Assembly (NCBI RefSeq): GCF_001278115.1 | Contig: NZ_LIYD01000005.1 | Location: 790,924-854,923, forward strand | DNA length: 64,000 nt | From: Flavobacterium akiainvivens | GTDB taxonomy: Bacteria > Bacteroidota > Bacteroidia > Flavobacteriales > Flavobacteriaceae | Reading direction: 5' to 3' | Shown: positions 15,268-24,852 of the stretch, piece after piece | Layout: each line of letters opens with the position of its first letter | Position numbering within the stretch: the first letter of the stretch is position 1 | Notes under the pieces: model-generated | What the model was told of the DNA's origin: nothing | Seen by the model: only the letters and a program-made list of their open reading frames with translations | Database searches by the model: none | Made by a program: the position numbers and the translations under genes

Positions 15268-16716
15268 TTAAATAAATTTTATAGCTTCCCTATATGTAAC
15301 ATGACTTGCGATTGAATTAAGAGAATTTTTTGGATAAGAAATAATCAAATCTAAGATTCTGTTAATATATACATCTTTAGTTTTTGCTTTGAAAAAATTT
15401 GCCATTTTTCTAAGTCTGACATCAGCTTTGCTTGCTCTAAAATCTGAAGTAAATTCTGGATCCTTAAATAGATGAACAAAGTCTTTTATTTCAGTAATAG
15501 TAAAACCTTCTATAAATTCTTTATAATAAGGTAATGCCACTTCATCAACACCTTCTTTATAACCTAAACCATTTCCGACATAGCAAATAGTGATAACTTT
15601 CACAAAAAGTTTCCTTACAGCATCGGGGATTCCATTGGCTGGTATAGAGTCTTTAATTGACTTGGCATGCGCTCGCTCATTGTAAAAATTGTTCCATTCA
15701 AAATGTATAGTTTTTAGATTTTGTAATTTTTCTAATAATTCTGCAGCAAGGCTATCCTCATCCTTATATTTTAAACCATCAACTTTCTCTAAAAAACTTT
15801 GTATGGCATCTTTTCTATCAACATCTCCATTTTTTCGATAAAGACCAAATTTTGCACCAATTCTAAGTTTAGTATCTTCGAGTAAGATGTCCCATATTTT
15901 TGGAGCTAATCTATCAATATTCTTTTTTACTAAAGATTCGGTTTTAGGATCTATATAAATTCCAACTAATGAAAGAACAAAGTCATCAATTCTTTCTTGA
16001 GGTTGTTTCCTTAAATCATCTCCAATTATTTCAAAATCCTCTTTAGGAATTTCTTTAGTTCTTAAATTGTCGAATAATTGTTGAATTTGTATAACAGAAT
16101 GATCAGGTTTTGCTACTATTGCATACTTTAAACAAGCTTCCAATAGGCTTAACATTTCTATACCAGAAACATAATTTTCATTTGGATGAGCAGCACTTGC
16201 ATGATTTCTTAGATAATTAACATGCTCAAGTCTTTTGTGATTAATATCATTAATCAAACCTATCCTTCGAGATATTTCTAATAAATCATGATCTCCAATA
16301 GCACTTAAGTCATCCTCATTTACCAAATTTTTATATTTAGTATTTAATGTCTTCGCTACACCTAAGAAATATTGTAAGTCAAAATTTACAGCTAATCTTC
16401 TTAATGACTTTACAGTTTCATCCCAAAGAAAATTTAATGCCCCATCAAAAAGCCCCACAGAAATTGCTACAGTAAATTTAGATAAATATGTAGATTTGGC
16501 TCTTTCATCAATGGGTAAAATTTCTATTGTACTTTCTAAGGCGTAAATTACTTTGCGACGTTCTTCAATCGGAGATAATATATCTTCCGTAGGTAGCCCT
16601 ACATGCTGTAATAAATTAGCCAATGGCTCGTTGAAAGCGGCGATAGAGGTTTCAATTTTTTGAGGAGAACTTTGTACTGGAATTAAAATAATTTGGTTTT
16701 CTTCTTGTCCTGACAT
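15268..16716 (-). CDS. AT-rich orphan protein with HEPN-like motif (482 aa)
   Basis: The protein was not recognised. It is all-alpha in appearance, highly charged and cytoplasmic, with no signal peptide. About residues 165-180 it contains NYLRNHASAAHPNEN, whose Arg-x6-His spacing resembles the R-X4-6-H active motif of HEPN ribonuclease domains; this is only a motif-level resemblance. The gene is clearly more AT-rich than its neighbours and sits between core metabolic genes as a single unit, with a palindrome ATAGGGTTTTCCCTAT upstream and a strong hairpin downstream. This suggests horizontal acquisition. A defence or stress role is inference. Confidence 0.7.
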   Translation of the reverse strand: MSGQEENQIILIPVQSSPQKIETSIAAFNEPLANLLQHVGLPTEDILSPIEERRKVIYALESTIEILPIDERAKSTYLSKFTVAISVGLFDGALNFLWDETVKSLRRLAVNFDLQYFLGVAKTLNTKYKNLVNEDDLSAIGDHDLLEISRRIGLINDINHKRLEHVNYLRNHASAAHPNENYVSGIEMLSLLEACLKYAIVAKPDHSVIQIQQLFDNLRTKEIPKEDFEIIGDDLRKQPQERIDDFVLSLVGIYIDPKTESLVKKNIDRLAPKIWDILLEDTKLRIGAKFGLYRKNGDVDRKDAIQSFLEKVDGLKYKDEDSLAAELLEKLQNLKTIHFEWNNFYNERAHAKSIKDSIPANGIPDAVRKLFVKVITICYVGNGLGYKEGVDEVALPYYKEFIEGFTITEIKDFVHLFKDPEFTSDFRASKADVRLRKMANFFKAKTKDVYINRILDLIISYPKNSLNSIASHVTYREAIKFI

Positions 16717-16765
16717 GATGATAAAAATTTTGTAACTAAATTACAAAATCCCTTTCCTACAAAAA

Positions 16766-16781
16766 ATAGGGTTTTCCCTAT
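16766..16781. promoter_or_regulatory. palindrome upstream of the orphan gene, possible operator
   Basis: ATAGGG-TTTT-CCCTAT lies 50 bases upstream of the 482-aa gene, with another CCCTA just beyond. It lies in the shared gap with the divergent E1 gene. Confidence 0.4.
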
Positions 16782-16837
16782 ATTTTACCCTACAAAATAA
16801 ATTTTCCTAACAACGTTTTCGTGAAATGTTATTTTAC

Positions 16838-16845
16838 TACATTTG
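16838..16845 (+). promoter_or_regulatory. -7-like element for the E1 gene
   Basis: TACATTTG matches TAnnTTTG, 28 bases before the ATG at 16873. It supports that ATG, since an upstream TTG start would fall inside the promoter element. Confidence 0.45.
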
Positions 16846-16872
16846 AATTATAAAGATTATTCAAAAATCACG

Positions 16873-18849
16873 ATGAATTTCGACAGAAAACAACTGACAA
16901 ACGAACAATTACTTGATTTATATAAGAAATTATTAAAACCCCGCCTTATTGAGGAGAAAATGCTCATCCTCATCCGACAGGGTAAGGTGAGTAAGTGGTT
17001 TAGCGGCATAGGGCAGGAGGCCATTTCGGTGGGGGTTACTGCCGTGCTGCAGCCTGACGAATACATACTGCCCATGCACCGCAACCTTGGGGTGTTTACG
17101 GGTAGGGATATTCCGCTGTACCGTCTGTTCAGCCAGTGGCAGGGCAAGGCCAACGGGTTTACCAAGGGGCGCGACCGCTCGTTTCACTTTGGCACACAGG
17201 AATTTAAAATCATAGGCATGATATCGCATTTGGGCCCGCAATTAGGCGTGGCCGACGGTATTGCATTGGCCCACAAGCTGCGCGGCGAAGGTAAGGTTAC
17301 CGCCGTATTTACCGGTGAGGGCGCTACCAGCGAGGGCGATTTCCACGAGGCGCTTAACGTGGCTGCCGTGTGGGATTTGCCCGTACTGTTTATTGTAGAA
17401 AACAACGGCTACGGCCTGAGCACCCCAACCAACGAGCAGTACCGCTGCACCCACATTGCCGATAAGGGCGTGGGCTATGGTATGGAGGCGCATATTATAG
17501 ACGGTAACAATATCCTTGAAGTATATACCAAGCTGGACGAAATTGTAGATTCGCTTCGCGAGAACCCGCGACCGGTGCTACTGGAGTTTAAAACGTTCAG
17601 GATGCGCGGGCACGAGGAGGCGAGTGGCACCAAGTACGTTCCGCAGGAGCTGATGGATGCCTGGGCCGTAAAAGACCCGGTGGAAAACTATCGCAAGTAC
17701 CTGAAGGCCGAAGGGGTTCTGACGGATGAAACTGACAATATATTCCGTGCAGAGTTAAAGGCCGAAATAGACGAACACTACCAGCGTGCCTCGGCTGAGC
17801 CTGCTATTGAAGCTAACGAAACTGACGAGTTAAACGATGTATATAAGCCGTATGACTTTCAAGAAGTCGTTCCGACTTCAGAGACAGAGAACATACGTAT
17901 GATTGATGCCCTACAGCAGGGACTGGCACAAAGCATGGAGCGCCACAAGAACCTGGTGCTTATGGGCCAGGACATTGCCGAATATGGCGGCGCTTTTAAG
18001 ATTACCGATGGCTTTGTGGCGCGTTTTGGCAAGGAACGGGTGCGCAACACCCCAATATGTGAGTCGGCCATTGTGTCGGCCGCTATGGGGCTTAGTATTA
18101 ACGGCGGCAAGGCGGTGGTTGAAATGCAGTTTGCCGACTTTGTGTCGACTGGCTTTAACCCGATTGTGAATTACCTTGCCAAGGTGCACTATCGCTGGCA
18201 GGAAAACGCCGACGTGGTGGTGCGTATGCCCTGCGGCGCGGGGGTACAGGCGGGGCCGTTCCACAGCCAGACCAATGAGGCGTGGTTTACCAAAACGCCC
18301 GGCCTGAAAGTGGTGTACCCGGCTTTCCCTTATGATGCCAAAGGCCTGCTGGCCACGGCTATAAACGACCCTAACCCGGTGATGTTCTTTGAACATAAGG
18401 CGCTGTACCGCAGTGCCTACCAGGAGGTTCCGAAAGGGTATTACACCCTGCCGTTTGGTAAGGCGGCGTTGCTTAGGGAAGGGGAGCAGGTAACGGTGAT
18501 TTCGTTTGGCGCCGGGGTGCACTGGGCCATTGAAACGCTGGATGCCAACCCGCACATAAAGGCCGACCTGATTGACCTGCGTACACTACAACCGCTTGAC
18601 ACCGAAGCTATTTTTACTTCGGTTAAGAAAACAGGCAAGGTTATTATTTTACAGGAAGACACGCTGTTTGGCGGCATTGCAAGCGATATTAGCGCCATGA
18701 TTATGGAGCAGTGTTTTGAGTGGCTCGACGGCCCTGTGAAGCGCGTAGGCAGCCTTGAGAGCGCTATTCCGTTTACCAAGGCTCTGGAAGACCAGTACCT
18801 GGGCAAAGGGAGGTTTGAGAAGGTTTTACGTGAACTTGTCGCATATTAA
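16873..18849 (+). CDS. 2-oxoacid dehydrogenase E1, fused alpha and beta subunits
   Basis: This 658-residue enzyme decarboxylates a branched-chain 2-oxoacid or pyruvate using thiamine diphosphate and passes the acyl group to an E2 lipoyl domain. The alpha half (residues about 1-330) has GEGATSEGDFHEALN ending in VENNGYG, the TPP/Mg motif. The beta half (from about residue 345) has GQDIAEYGGAFK and FEHKALYRS. In many bacteria the two halves are separate genes, so this is the fused form common in Bacteroidota. The E2 and E3 genes are not in this window. A strong terminator follows. Confidence 0.92.
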   Translation: MNFDRKQLTNEQLLDLYKKLLKPRLIEEKMLILIRQGKVSKWFSGIGQEAISVGVTAVLQPDEYILPMHRNLGVFTGRDIPLYRLFSQWQGKANGFTKGRDRSFHFGTQEFKIIGMISHLGPQLGVADGIALAHKLRGEGKVTAVFTGEGATSEGDFHEALNVAAVWDLPVLFIVENNGYGLSTPTNEQYRCTHIADKGVGYGMEAHIIDGNNILEVYTKLDEIVDSLRENPRPVLLEFKTFRMRGHEEASGTKYVPQELMDAWAVKDPVENYRKYLKAEGVLTDETDNIFRAELKAEIDEHYQRASAEPAIEANETDELNDVYKPYDFQEVVPTSETENIRMIDALQQGLAQSMERHKNLVLMGQDIAEYGGAFKITDGFVARFGKERVRNTPICESAIVSAAMGLSINGGKAVVEMQFADFVSTGFNPIVNYLAKVHYRWQENADVVVRMPCGAGVQAGPFHSQTNEAWFTKTPGLKVVYPAFPYDAKGLLATAINDPNPVMFFEHKALYRSAYQEVPKGYYTLPFGKAALLREGEQVTVISFGAGVHWAIETLDANPHIKADLIDLRTLQPLDTEAIFTSVKKTGKVIILQEDTLFGGIASDISAMIMEQCFEWLDGPVKRVGSLESAIPFTKALEDQYLGKGRFEKVLRELVAY

Positions 18850-18857
18850 TTATGGAA

Positions 18858-18905
18858 CGCGGATGACGCGGATGACACGGATTGAACGGATAAACACGGA
18901 TTTTT
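18858..18905. repeat. CGGAT-type short dispersed repeat
   Basis: Several tandem-like variants of ACGCGGATGA/ACACGGAT occur between the E1 stop and its terminator. The sequence resembles small intergenic repeats and has no coding potential. Confidence 0.45.
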
Positions 18906-18913
18906 TATAAACT

Positions 18914-18958
18914 AAAAGAGCCACTCTTAGATATGATAAAAGAGTGGCTCTTTTTTTA
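18914..18958 (+). terminator. intrinsic terminator of the E1 gene
   Basis: A 13-bp stem AAGAGCCACTCTT/AAGAGTGGCTCTT with an 11-base loop is followed by TTTTTTT. Confidence 0.9.
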
Positions 18959-19070
18959 TCCGGGAACTCTTTTTAGGGTTTAGTCGAAAAATGTAAAAAT
19001 CGAACCATTGAATAATCCAATTTCAAACTCCAAAAGTGAAAAATTAAGCACTTTTTTGCCAAAAAAGGCG

Positions 19071-19078
19071 TATATTTG
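19071..19078 (+). promoter_or_regulatory. -7 element for the DOPA-dioxygenase-like gene
   Basis: TATATTTG is a good TAnnTTTG match 40 bases before the ATG at 19118. The nearest TTG upstream is only 12 bases away, so the -33 half is not typical. Confidence 0.5.
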
Positions 19079-19117
19079 TACTTACATAATTTGTATATAC
19101 ATATTTAATTTTTGATT

Positions 19118-19951
19118 ATGTCGCTGCATCAATTTAACAACTGGAAAGACGGGCTAAAAGAGGAAGATGAGAGGCTGCCGGTGCTCTTTATAGGGCATGG
19201 TTCGCCTATGAATGGGATAGAAGATAACGAGTTTAGCCAGACGTGGAAGGCTATGGGTCAACAGATTACGAAGCCTAAAGCAGTATTGGTGGTGTCGGCG
19301 CACTGGCTTACCAGGGGTACGCATATTACCGCTATGGAAGCCCCCAGGACGATACATGACTTTGGCGGGTTCCCACAGGCGCTATTTGATGTGCAATACC
19401 CTGCGCCGGGTAACCCGGAGCTTGCTAAGGAGGCTAAGAGCCTGATTACAAGCACTAATGTAGGCCTTGATGACCACGAATGGGGCCTTGACCACGGTAC
19501 CTGGACGGTGGTTAGGCATATGTATCCTGATGCGGATATACCTGTGCTTCAGCTTAGTATAGATTATGGCCGTGAGCCGCAATACCACTATGACCTGGCC
19601 AAACAGCTGGCAGCCCTGCGCAAAAAAGGGGTGCTGATTATAGGCAGCGGTAACATGGTACACAACCTGCGAATGGTTGACTGGCAGCGACTTAGCGAAC
19701 CTAACTACGGTTATGACTGGGCTGTTGAGATGAATTCAATCTTTAAGGAGAAAATTGGCAATCACAATCATAATGACCTGATTAACTACCAGAAACTGCA
19801 CAAAGCGGCTACACTGGCCATACCTACTCCTGACCATTACTACCCGTTATTATATACGTTAGGGCTTCAGGATGAGGAAGATAGCATTAGTTTCTTTAAC
19901 GATAAACTGGTAGGAGGGTCGCTAAATATGACCGGAGTAAAAATTGGATAA
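19118..19951 (+). CDS. ygiD: 4,5-DOPA dioxygenase extradiol-like (LigB/YgiD family)
   Basis: This 277-residue enzyme of the extradiol ring-cleavage LigB superfamily has metal or catalytic His residues in FIGHGSPMNG, VVSAHWLTRG and DHEWGLDHGTW, with the late GSGNMVHNL. It would cleave a catechol such as DOPA with Fe or Zn, though bacterial members have uncertain natural substrates. Length and motif order are typical. A start two codons upstream (TTG) is possible, but ATG 19118 is preferred. It is transcribed alone. Confidence 0.88.
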   Translation: MSLHQFNNWKDGLKEEDERLPVLFIGHGSPMNGIEDNEFSQTWKAMGQQITKPKAVLVVSAHWLTRGTHITAMEAPRTIHDFGGFPQALFDVQYPAPGNPELAKEAKSLITSTNVGLDDHEWGLDHGTWTVVRHMYPDADIPVLQLSIDYGREPQYHYDLAKQLAALRKKGVLIIGSGNMVHNLRMVDWQRLSEPNYGYDWAVEMNSIFKEKIGNHNHNDLINYQKLHKAATLAIPTPDHYYPLLYTLGLQDEEDSISFFNDKLVGGSLNMTGVKIG

Positions 19952-20120
19952 AATGATTCTAAATTGAGTTAAAATGCTTATTTTTAAGCGTTAACTGATT
20001 TTTTAACTAATATTTAACTAAAACAGGCGATATATATACGCTTTTGCATAATGAAGTTGTAAATATTACTTTTAATTTTACAGGCTTATAATAAATGCCC
20101 CTTTTTTACGTCCTCATAAT

Positions 20121-20360
20121 ATGACTGTTAATAATTCTCAACATTCCGGTGCGGAAAACGATATCGTTATTGATGTAAACAATAACGAAGATGTTACACG
20201 TTTTGTTGATCATTTCTTTGAAGATCATGGACTTAGCAGTAAGTCTTCAAGAATAAGAATAGAAAAACTGCTTAAATTTATACCACATAATATTACCAGC
20301 CAAAAAGACATAACCACCTGGATAAGAAAAAATTGGGATAAGAAGTTTTATGGTATGTAA
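20121..20360 (+). CDS. hypothetical protein (79 aa)
   Basis: This small acidic soluble protein has a helix-rich second half (SSRIRIEKLLKFIPHNITS, KKFYGM end). The family was not recognised. It runs convergently into the acyl-CoA dehydrogenase gene, with only four bases between the stops. The upstream gap of about 170 bases holds TTTAACT-type AT-rich sequence that could be a promoter, but no clear -7 motif. Composition supports a real gene. Confidence 0.65.
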   Translation: MTVNNSQHSGAENDIVIDVNNNEDVTRFVDHFFEDHGLSSKSSRIRIEKLLKFIPHNITSQKDITTWIRKNWDKKFYGM

Positions 20361-20364
20361 CGTA

Positions 20365-22665
20365 TTATGCCTCTTCAATTTTTGAAGAAGCTATTTTACC
20401 CAAACAGCTTTCCGGTATATCAAAAGCTTGTACTAAAGGCACCGCATCCTGACGTATTTCCCAGCATAACTGACTGATTAACTTTCTTATAGCTTTAGTT
20501 TTTATACCATCCATATAGCCCTGCTCAAGATACCACGCTTTATTTTCATCTATTTTATTAAGCGCAAAAAGGTTGTACAGCCTGGTAAGTACCTCTTTAA
20601 GGGCAACATCTTTTTCAGCATCTATTTTGAGCTTAAATTGCTCAAGCACAACCCTGTCAAGGTATGAATATGTAATTTGGAGCATATGCGGATGCATTAT
20701 GTTTGCAGCATCAAAAGCATCAAGGCCACTGTCTATCAAACGTTTAAATCGTTTTGCGGCAGATGCAACTACTTCTTTTTCACGATATTGAAATGCATGT
20801 AAATGAAATTCAGCATCTTTTAAGTGCGACTCATCTGTATTACGTATTGCAAAAGGATTTTTCTCCGTAATACTGGTTTTGGCCTGTTCTACAACGTAGC
20901 TAAAAATGGTAGAAACACTCATTTCCCCAAACTGCTTCCTAAATTCTGAAAGGCGGTTTTTAGCCGTAAGTTGCATTAATACAGTATTATCGCCCTCAAA
21001 AGTGGTATAAATTTCTGTATCATTTTTAAGGTCATCAATACGGTTTTCACTTAAATATCCCTTACCACCACAAGCTTCACGGCACTCCTGAAGGGTATCC
21101 CGGGTATTCCATGTAGCATAAGCCTTCAGGCCGGCAGCAAGGGCCTCAATTTCCTGCATTTCTTCTTCTTTACGATTTATAAAACGGTTGGTAAGATACT
21201 GTAAACCAAATGTAAGCGCATAAGAATTGGCCAAATAAGGCATAAGCCTTTGCTGATGCATCCGGTAATTAAGAACAGGTACTTCAGCTCCGTTTTCAGG
21301 GCCAAACTGCCTGCGTTTATCACCATATTTTATAGCTGTTGCCAAACCAACCTTTGCGGCTGACAGGGCAGAGCGGGGGATGCCTATACGCCCGCCAACC
21401 AATGTGCCTAACATGGTAAAAAACCTCCTGTTATCACTGGGGATTCGGCTTTCAAATTCGCCATTTGTATTTACGGAGGCAAATTTATCAAGCATGTTGT
21501 CGTACGGAATTTCTACATTATCGAAGTAAATAATACCATTATCTACGCCATTTAAGCCCATTTTATGGCCGCAATCTTCAATTGCTATACCAGGCAGGGT
21601 TTGCTTTGCTTTATTCCTTATAGGTACAATAAATGCGTTAACTCCATAGTCTTTATCATCAATTATGAGCTTTGCAAAAACGGTAGCCATTTCGCCATGG
21701 TTAGCTGCATTGCCTATATATTCTTTCCTGTCGTATTTTTCAGGAGTATGTATGGTAAAACTCCGATTGATATGATTGTAGGTGGCTGTTGTTTTGATTC
21801 CCTTTACATTACTGCCATGATGTGTTTCTGTCATAGCAAAACATCCCGGAATATTAAGTAACCCTATATCATTCAGGTATTTACTGTAGTGTTTTTCTGT
21901 ACCAAGAGATAATACGCTCATTCCCCAAAGTCCAAACTGAACGCCAAATTTAATTACCAGACTAAGATCATGATAACTAAGGGTTTCCATTATGGTAAAA
22001 TACCCATTAATATCGCCTTTACCGCCATATTCTTTTGGATATGCATAAGAACCAAGGCCGTTTTCAGAAAGGATTTTACACCATTGTAATACTTTCTCTC
22101 TGAATTCAGCAGTATCTGTTGGTATATTTAGCTCAAAATCAGCACTTTTTATGATGAGTTTTACTTTATTGATTAAGTCATCCTGCCCATTGTTTAGCAA
22201 TGAAGTCATTAGCCCAACATTAAAGCTTTGATTTGTATTATGGGTATTTGTTATAGAGTTTTGGTTGTTTAAAAACCTTTGTGTGGCTTCAGGACCAGAA
22301 ATACCCAGGCTTATTTCAAGCTTTACTATATCAGGCGCTATCTTTTGAATATCATCACCTGTAAATATAACCCTATCATTATTAGCCATTAGAATACCCA
22401 ACTCAGTAAGTGTATTAGCGCTATTACTCGCAACAGAATTTATCTTATTGAGCCAATTATTTAATTCTGAGCGTGTTGGTGGATCTGAAAATTTTATTTT
22501 AGATGCAATAAAAACTTTTTCATCTTCGGTAAGCCATTTTGCACCTTTAATATAATTTGAAATTGCAGTAAATTCCTTTTCAGTCAGTATATTATCTTCC
22601 CAAATATTATAAATTATAGGTAGAAGTATTAATAGCTTATTGTTATTGTCAAAGTTGATTTCCAT
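20365..22665 (-). CDS. large acyl-CoA dehydrogenase/oxidase-like flavoprotein
   Basis: This 766-residue protein has an acyl-CoA dehydrogenase core: AMTETHHGSNVKGI is the FAD/substrate loop, GTLVGGRIGIPRSAL the middle domain, and ACGGKGYLSENRI the C-terminal FAD contact. The ending TTFEGDNTVLMQ is typical of acyl-CoA oxidases. The first 130 residues are an extra N-terminal domain not found in short dehydrogenases. It should oxidise an acyl-CoA in fatty-acid breakdown, with electrons passed to ETF or oxygen; which acceptor is not clear. It is transcribed alone. Confidence 0.88.
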   Translation of the reverse strand: MEINFDNNNKLLILLPIIYNIWEDNILTEKEFTAISNYIKGAKWLTEDEKVFIASKIKFSDPPTRSELNNWLNKINSVASNSANTLTELGILMANNDRVIFTGDDIQKIAPDIVKLEISLGISGPEATQRFLNNQNSITNTHNTNQSFNVGLMTSLLNNGQDDLINKVKLIIKSADFELNIPTDTAEFREKVLQWCKILSENGLGSYAYPKEYGGKGDINGYFTIMETLSYHDLSLVIKFGVQFGLWGMSVLSLGTEKHYSKYLNDIGLLNIPGCFAMTETHHGSNVKGIKTTATYNHINRSFTIHTPEKYDRKEYIGNAANHGEMATVFAKLIIDDKDYGVNAFIVPIRNKAKQTLPGIAIEDCGHKMGLNGVDNGIIYFDNVEIPYDNMLDKFASVNTNGEFESRIPSDNRRFFTMLGTLVGGRIGIPRSALSAAKVGLATAIKYGDKRRQFGPENGAEVPVLNYRMHQQRLMPYLANSYALTFGLQYLTNRFINRKEEEMQEIEALAAGLKAYATWNTRDTLQECREACGGKGYLSENRIDDLKNDTEIYTTFEGDNTVLMQLTAKNRLSEFRKQFGEMSVSTIFSYVVEQAKTSITEKNPFAIRNTDESHLKDAEFHLHAFQYREKEVVASAAKRFKRLIDSGLDAFDAANIMHPHMLQITYSYLDRVVLEQFKLKIDAEKDVALKEVLTRLYNLFALNKIDENKAWYLEQGYMDGIKTKAIRKLISQLCWEIRQDAVPLVQAFDIPESCLGKIASSKIEEA

Positions 22666-22930
22666 TGCTTTAAGATTATATCATAAAAATAAGGAAAATA
22701 TGTACAAACGCTCATTAAAAGACTGTTAAACGATGAGAAAATTATAGTATAATTGATGGATCAACATTCAGAAAAATTACATAAGACTGAATTTTAGGGC
22801 TGATGATTCGTTCCTGATTTTTTATTTCTAAATTGAACTATAATATATATTATGTAAAATAATAAAAAAATTAAGCCCTATCTTTAACGGCATTTTTAAA
22901 AATAGTATTTTTAGCTAAAAATAATGCCTA

Positions 22931-24850
22931 ATGAATAATCCTATAGCCCAAACTGTTGTAGATTTTCTTAAATATTATCCTCCGTTTGAAAGTCTTAGTA
23001 AAGAAGATTTACAACTTATAGCCATAAATACAAAAATTAAAAGCCTGGACAAAAATGAAATTTTGTTTAAAGGTGGCGATACAACACATACAGATTTTTA
23101 TGTTATAAAAGCCGGCGCCATAGGTTTATCACTTACTTCAGATGCCGAAGAAATGCTTATTGATAAATGTGATGAAGGCGATATCCTTGGCTTGAGGCCA
23201 TTTTTTGCTAAAAATGATTATTTGCTAACAGCTAAAGCCCGCGAAGAATCAATTATATATGCAATTCCTATTTTATTTTTCCAGCAATTTATAACTAAAA
23301 ATGCTAAAGTACTTGAGTTTCTGCTCGAAAGCTTTGCATCACAAACCCGTAATCCACACGATAAAGAACGAAGCGGAAAACTTTTAGCAGAAAACACAAT
23401 ATTTAGTGACCAGGTAGCTGATATACAGTATTTTCAGCCAATAAAATACACACACAATCCTATAACTGCCAATCCTGAAGATTTACTTATGTTTATAGCT
23501 AAAACTATGACAAACAGCACTATTGGTAGCGTCATTATTCAAGAAAACCAGTTACCCATAGGCATTATTACTGACAGGGATTTAAGGTCTAAAATTGCAA
23601 CAGGGCTTTTCCCTATTACGGCTGAAGCTAAGGAAATTATGACAACGCCCGTAATAACGGTTCCGGAAAATATATCTGTTGCTGAAGCACAAATGATTAT
23701 GCTAAAGTATAACGTTGGCCATTTGTGCGTAACCCGCGATGGAACAGATAATTCAACCATAAGCGGCATTATATCTGAACATGATGTTGTGGCGGCACAA
23801 GCTAATACACCGGGCGTTTTATTAAAACAAACACGCAGGGCCACTAATAATAAAGAACTAAAATATGTTCGTGAAAAGCTTAGCGACCTCATACAAAATT
23901 CAATTGACAAAAACATACCTATCTCTCACATTTCTAATATTGTAGCAGAGATTAATATTGCCCTTACCAGGCGGGCTATAGAGCTTGCGGTAGAAAAAAT
24001 AGGCACCCCCCCTCCTGTTCGTTTTGCATGGATAAATGTAGGAAGCCAGGGACGAAAAGAACAGCTCCTGAAAACAGACCAGGATAATGCACTCGTATTT
24101 GAAGATGTAGAACCTGCTCAATATGATGCTGTTAAGCGTTATTTTACTGAACTGGCTGAATTTGTTACTGATTCGCTAAACAAAGTAGGTTATGAATTTT
24201 CTCCGTATAATATTGTTGCACGTAATACGCAATGGTGTAAATCAGTGACCGACTGGATTAACCAGTATAATACGTGGATAAATGCACCTGCGGAAAAAGG
24301 TATTGAAATAAGTGCATTGTTTTTTGATTTTGATTTTATTTATGGCTACCCGGCTATAGAAGAAGCACTTACAGATAATATTAAGGTAAAAATTAATAAG
24401 AACAAAAAGTTTTTTGCCTACATGGCCTCAGATACTTTAAAAAACCTGCCTCCATTAGGGTTCTTCAGGCAATTTTTAGTAGAAAATGATGGCGAGCATA
24501 AAGATACGTTTGATATTAAACTACGCGCTTTAGAACCGCTTATTGATGCTGCAAGGGTTTTAATTTTAAGCCATGGTATAACAGATATTACCAATACATA
24601 CCAAAGGTTTAAAAAACTGGCAGAACTGGAACAACAAAATGCCGATTTGTATGACGAATGTGCCGAAGCATTTAACCTATTACAACATTTCCGGACTGAA
24701 GAAGGGCTTAAAAATGACTCTAACGGCAGGTACATAAATCTTTCTGAACTATCTAAAACAGATAAGGTTAAGCTAAAAAATTGCTTTGAACCTATTGGCA
24801 ATGTGCAGGATATTATTAAAAACCGTTTTTCATTAACATTTATTAGCTAA
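22931..24850 (+). CDS. cNMP-binding/CBS/DUF294 nucleotidyltransferase-like protein
   Basis: Domains in order are an N-terminal cyclic-nucleotide-binding beta-barrel (ILFKGGDTTHTDFYVIKAG, residues about 30-140), a CBS pair (about 165-300, with IGIITDRDLRSK and GIISEHDVVA), a DUF294 nucleotidyltransferase-like domain with GSQGRKEQLLKTDQDNA (about 370), and a C-terminal helical domain. It should sense adenylates or cyclic nucleotides and may modify a partner, by analogy with GlnD-like enzymes. It is two bases from the exonuclease gene, so the two form an operon; related loci in Bacteroidota sit near acetate metabolism genes, not seen here. Confidence 0.85.
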   Translation: MNNPIAQTVVDFLKYYPPFESLSKEDLQLIAINTKIKSLDKNEILFKGGDTTHTDFYVIKAGAIGLSLTSDAEEMLIDKCDEGDILGLRPFFAKNDYLLTAKAREESIIYAIPILFFQQFITKNAKVLEFLLESFASQTRNPHDKERSGKLLAENTIFSDQVADIQYFQPIKYTHNPITANPEDLLMFIAKTMTNSTIGSVIIQENQLPIGIITDRDLRSKIATGLFPITAEAKEIMTTPVITVPENISVAEAQMIMLKYNVGHLCVTRDGTDNSTISGIISEHDVVAAQANTPGVLLKQTRRATNNKELKYVREKLSDLIQNSIDKNIPISHISNIVAEINIALTRRAIELAVEKIGTPPPVRFAWINVGSQGRKEQLLKTDQDNALVFEDVEPAQYDAVKRYFTELAEFVTDSLNKVGYEFSPYNIVARNTQWCKSVTDWINQYNTWINAPAEKGIEISALFFDFDFIYGYPAIEEALTDNIKVKINKNKKFFAYMASDTLKNLPPLGFFRQFLVENDGEHKDTFDIKLRALEPLIDAARVLILSHGITDITNTYQRFKKLAELEQQNADLYDECAEAFNLLQHFRTEEGLKNDSNGRYINLSELSKTDKVKLKNCFEPIGNVQDIIKNRFSLTFIS

Positions 24851-24852
24851 TT

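Noticed and set aside
17911..18555. Long minus-strand frame opposite the E1 beta half
   Set aside because: It is a mirror of a clear catalytic domain, with His/Arg-rich unnatural composition, caused by high GC codons.
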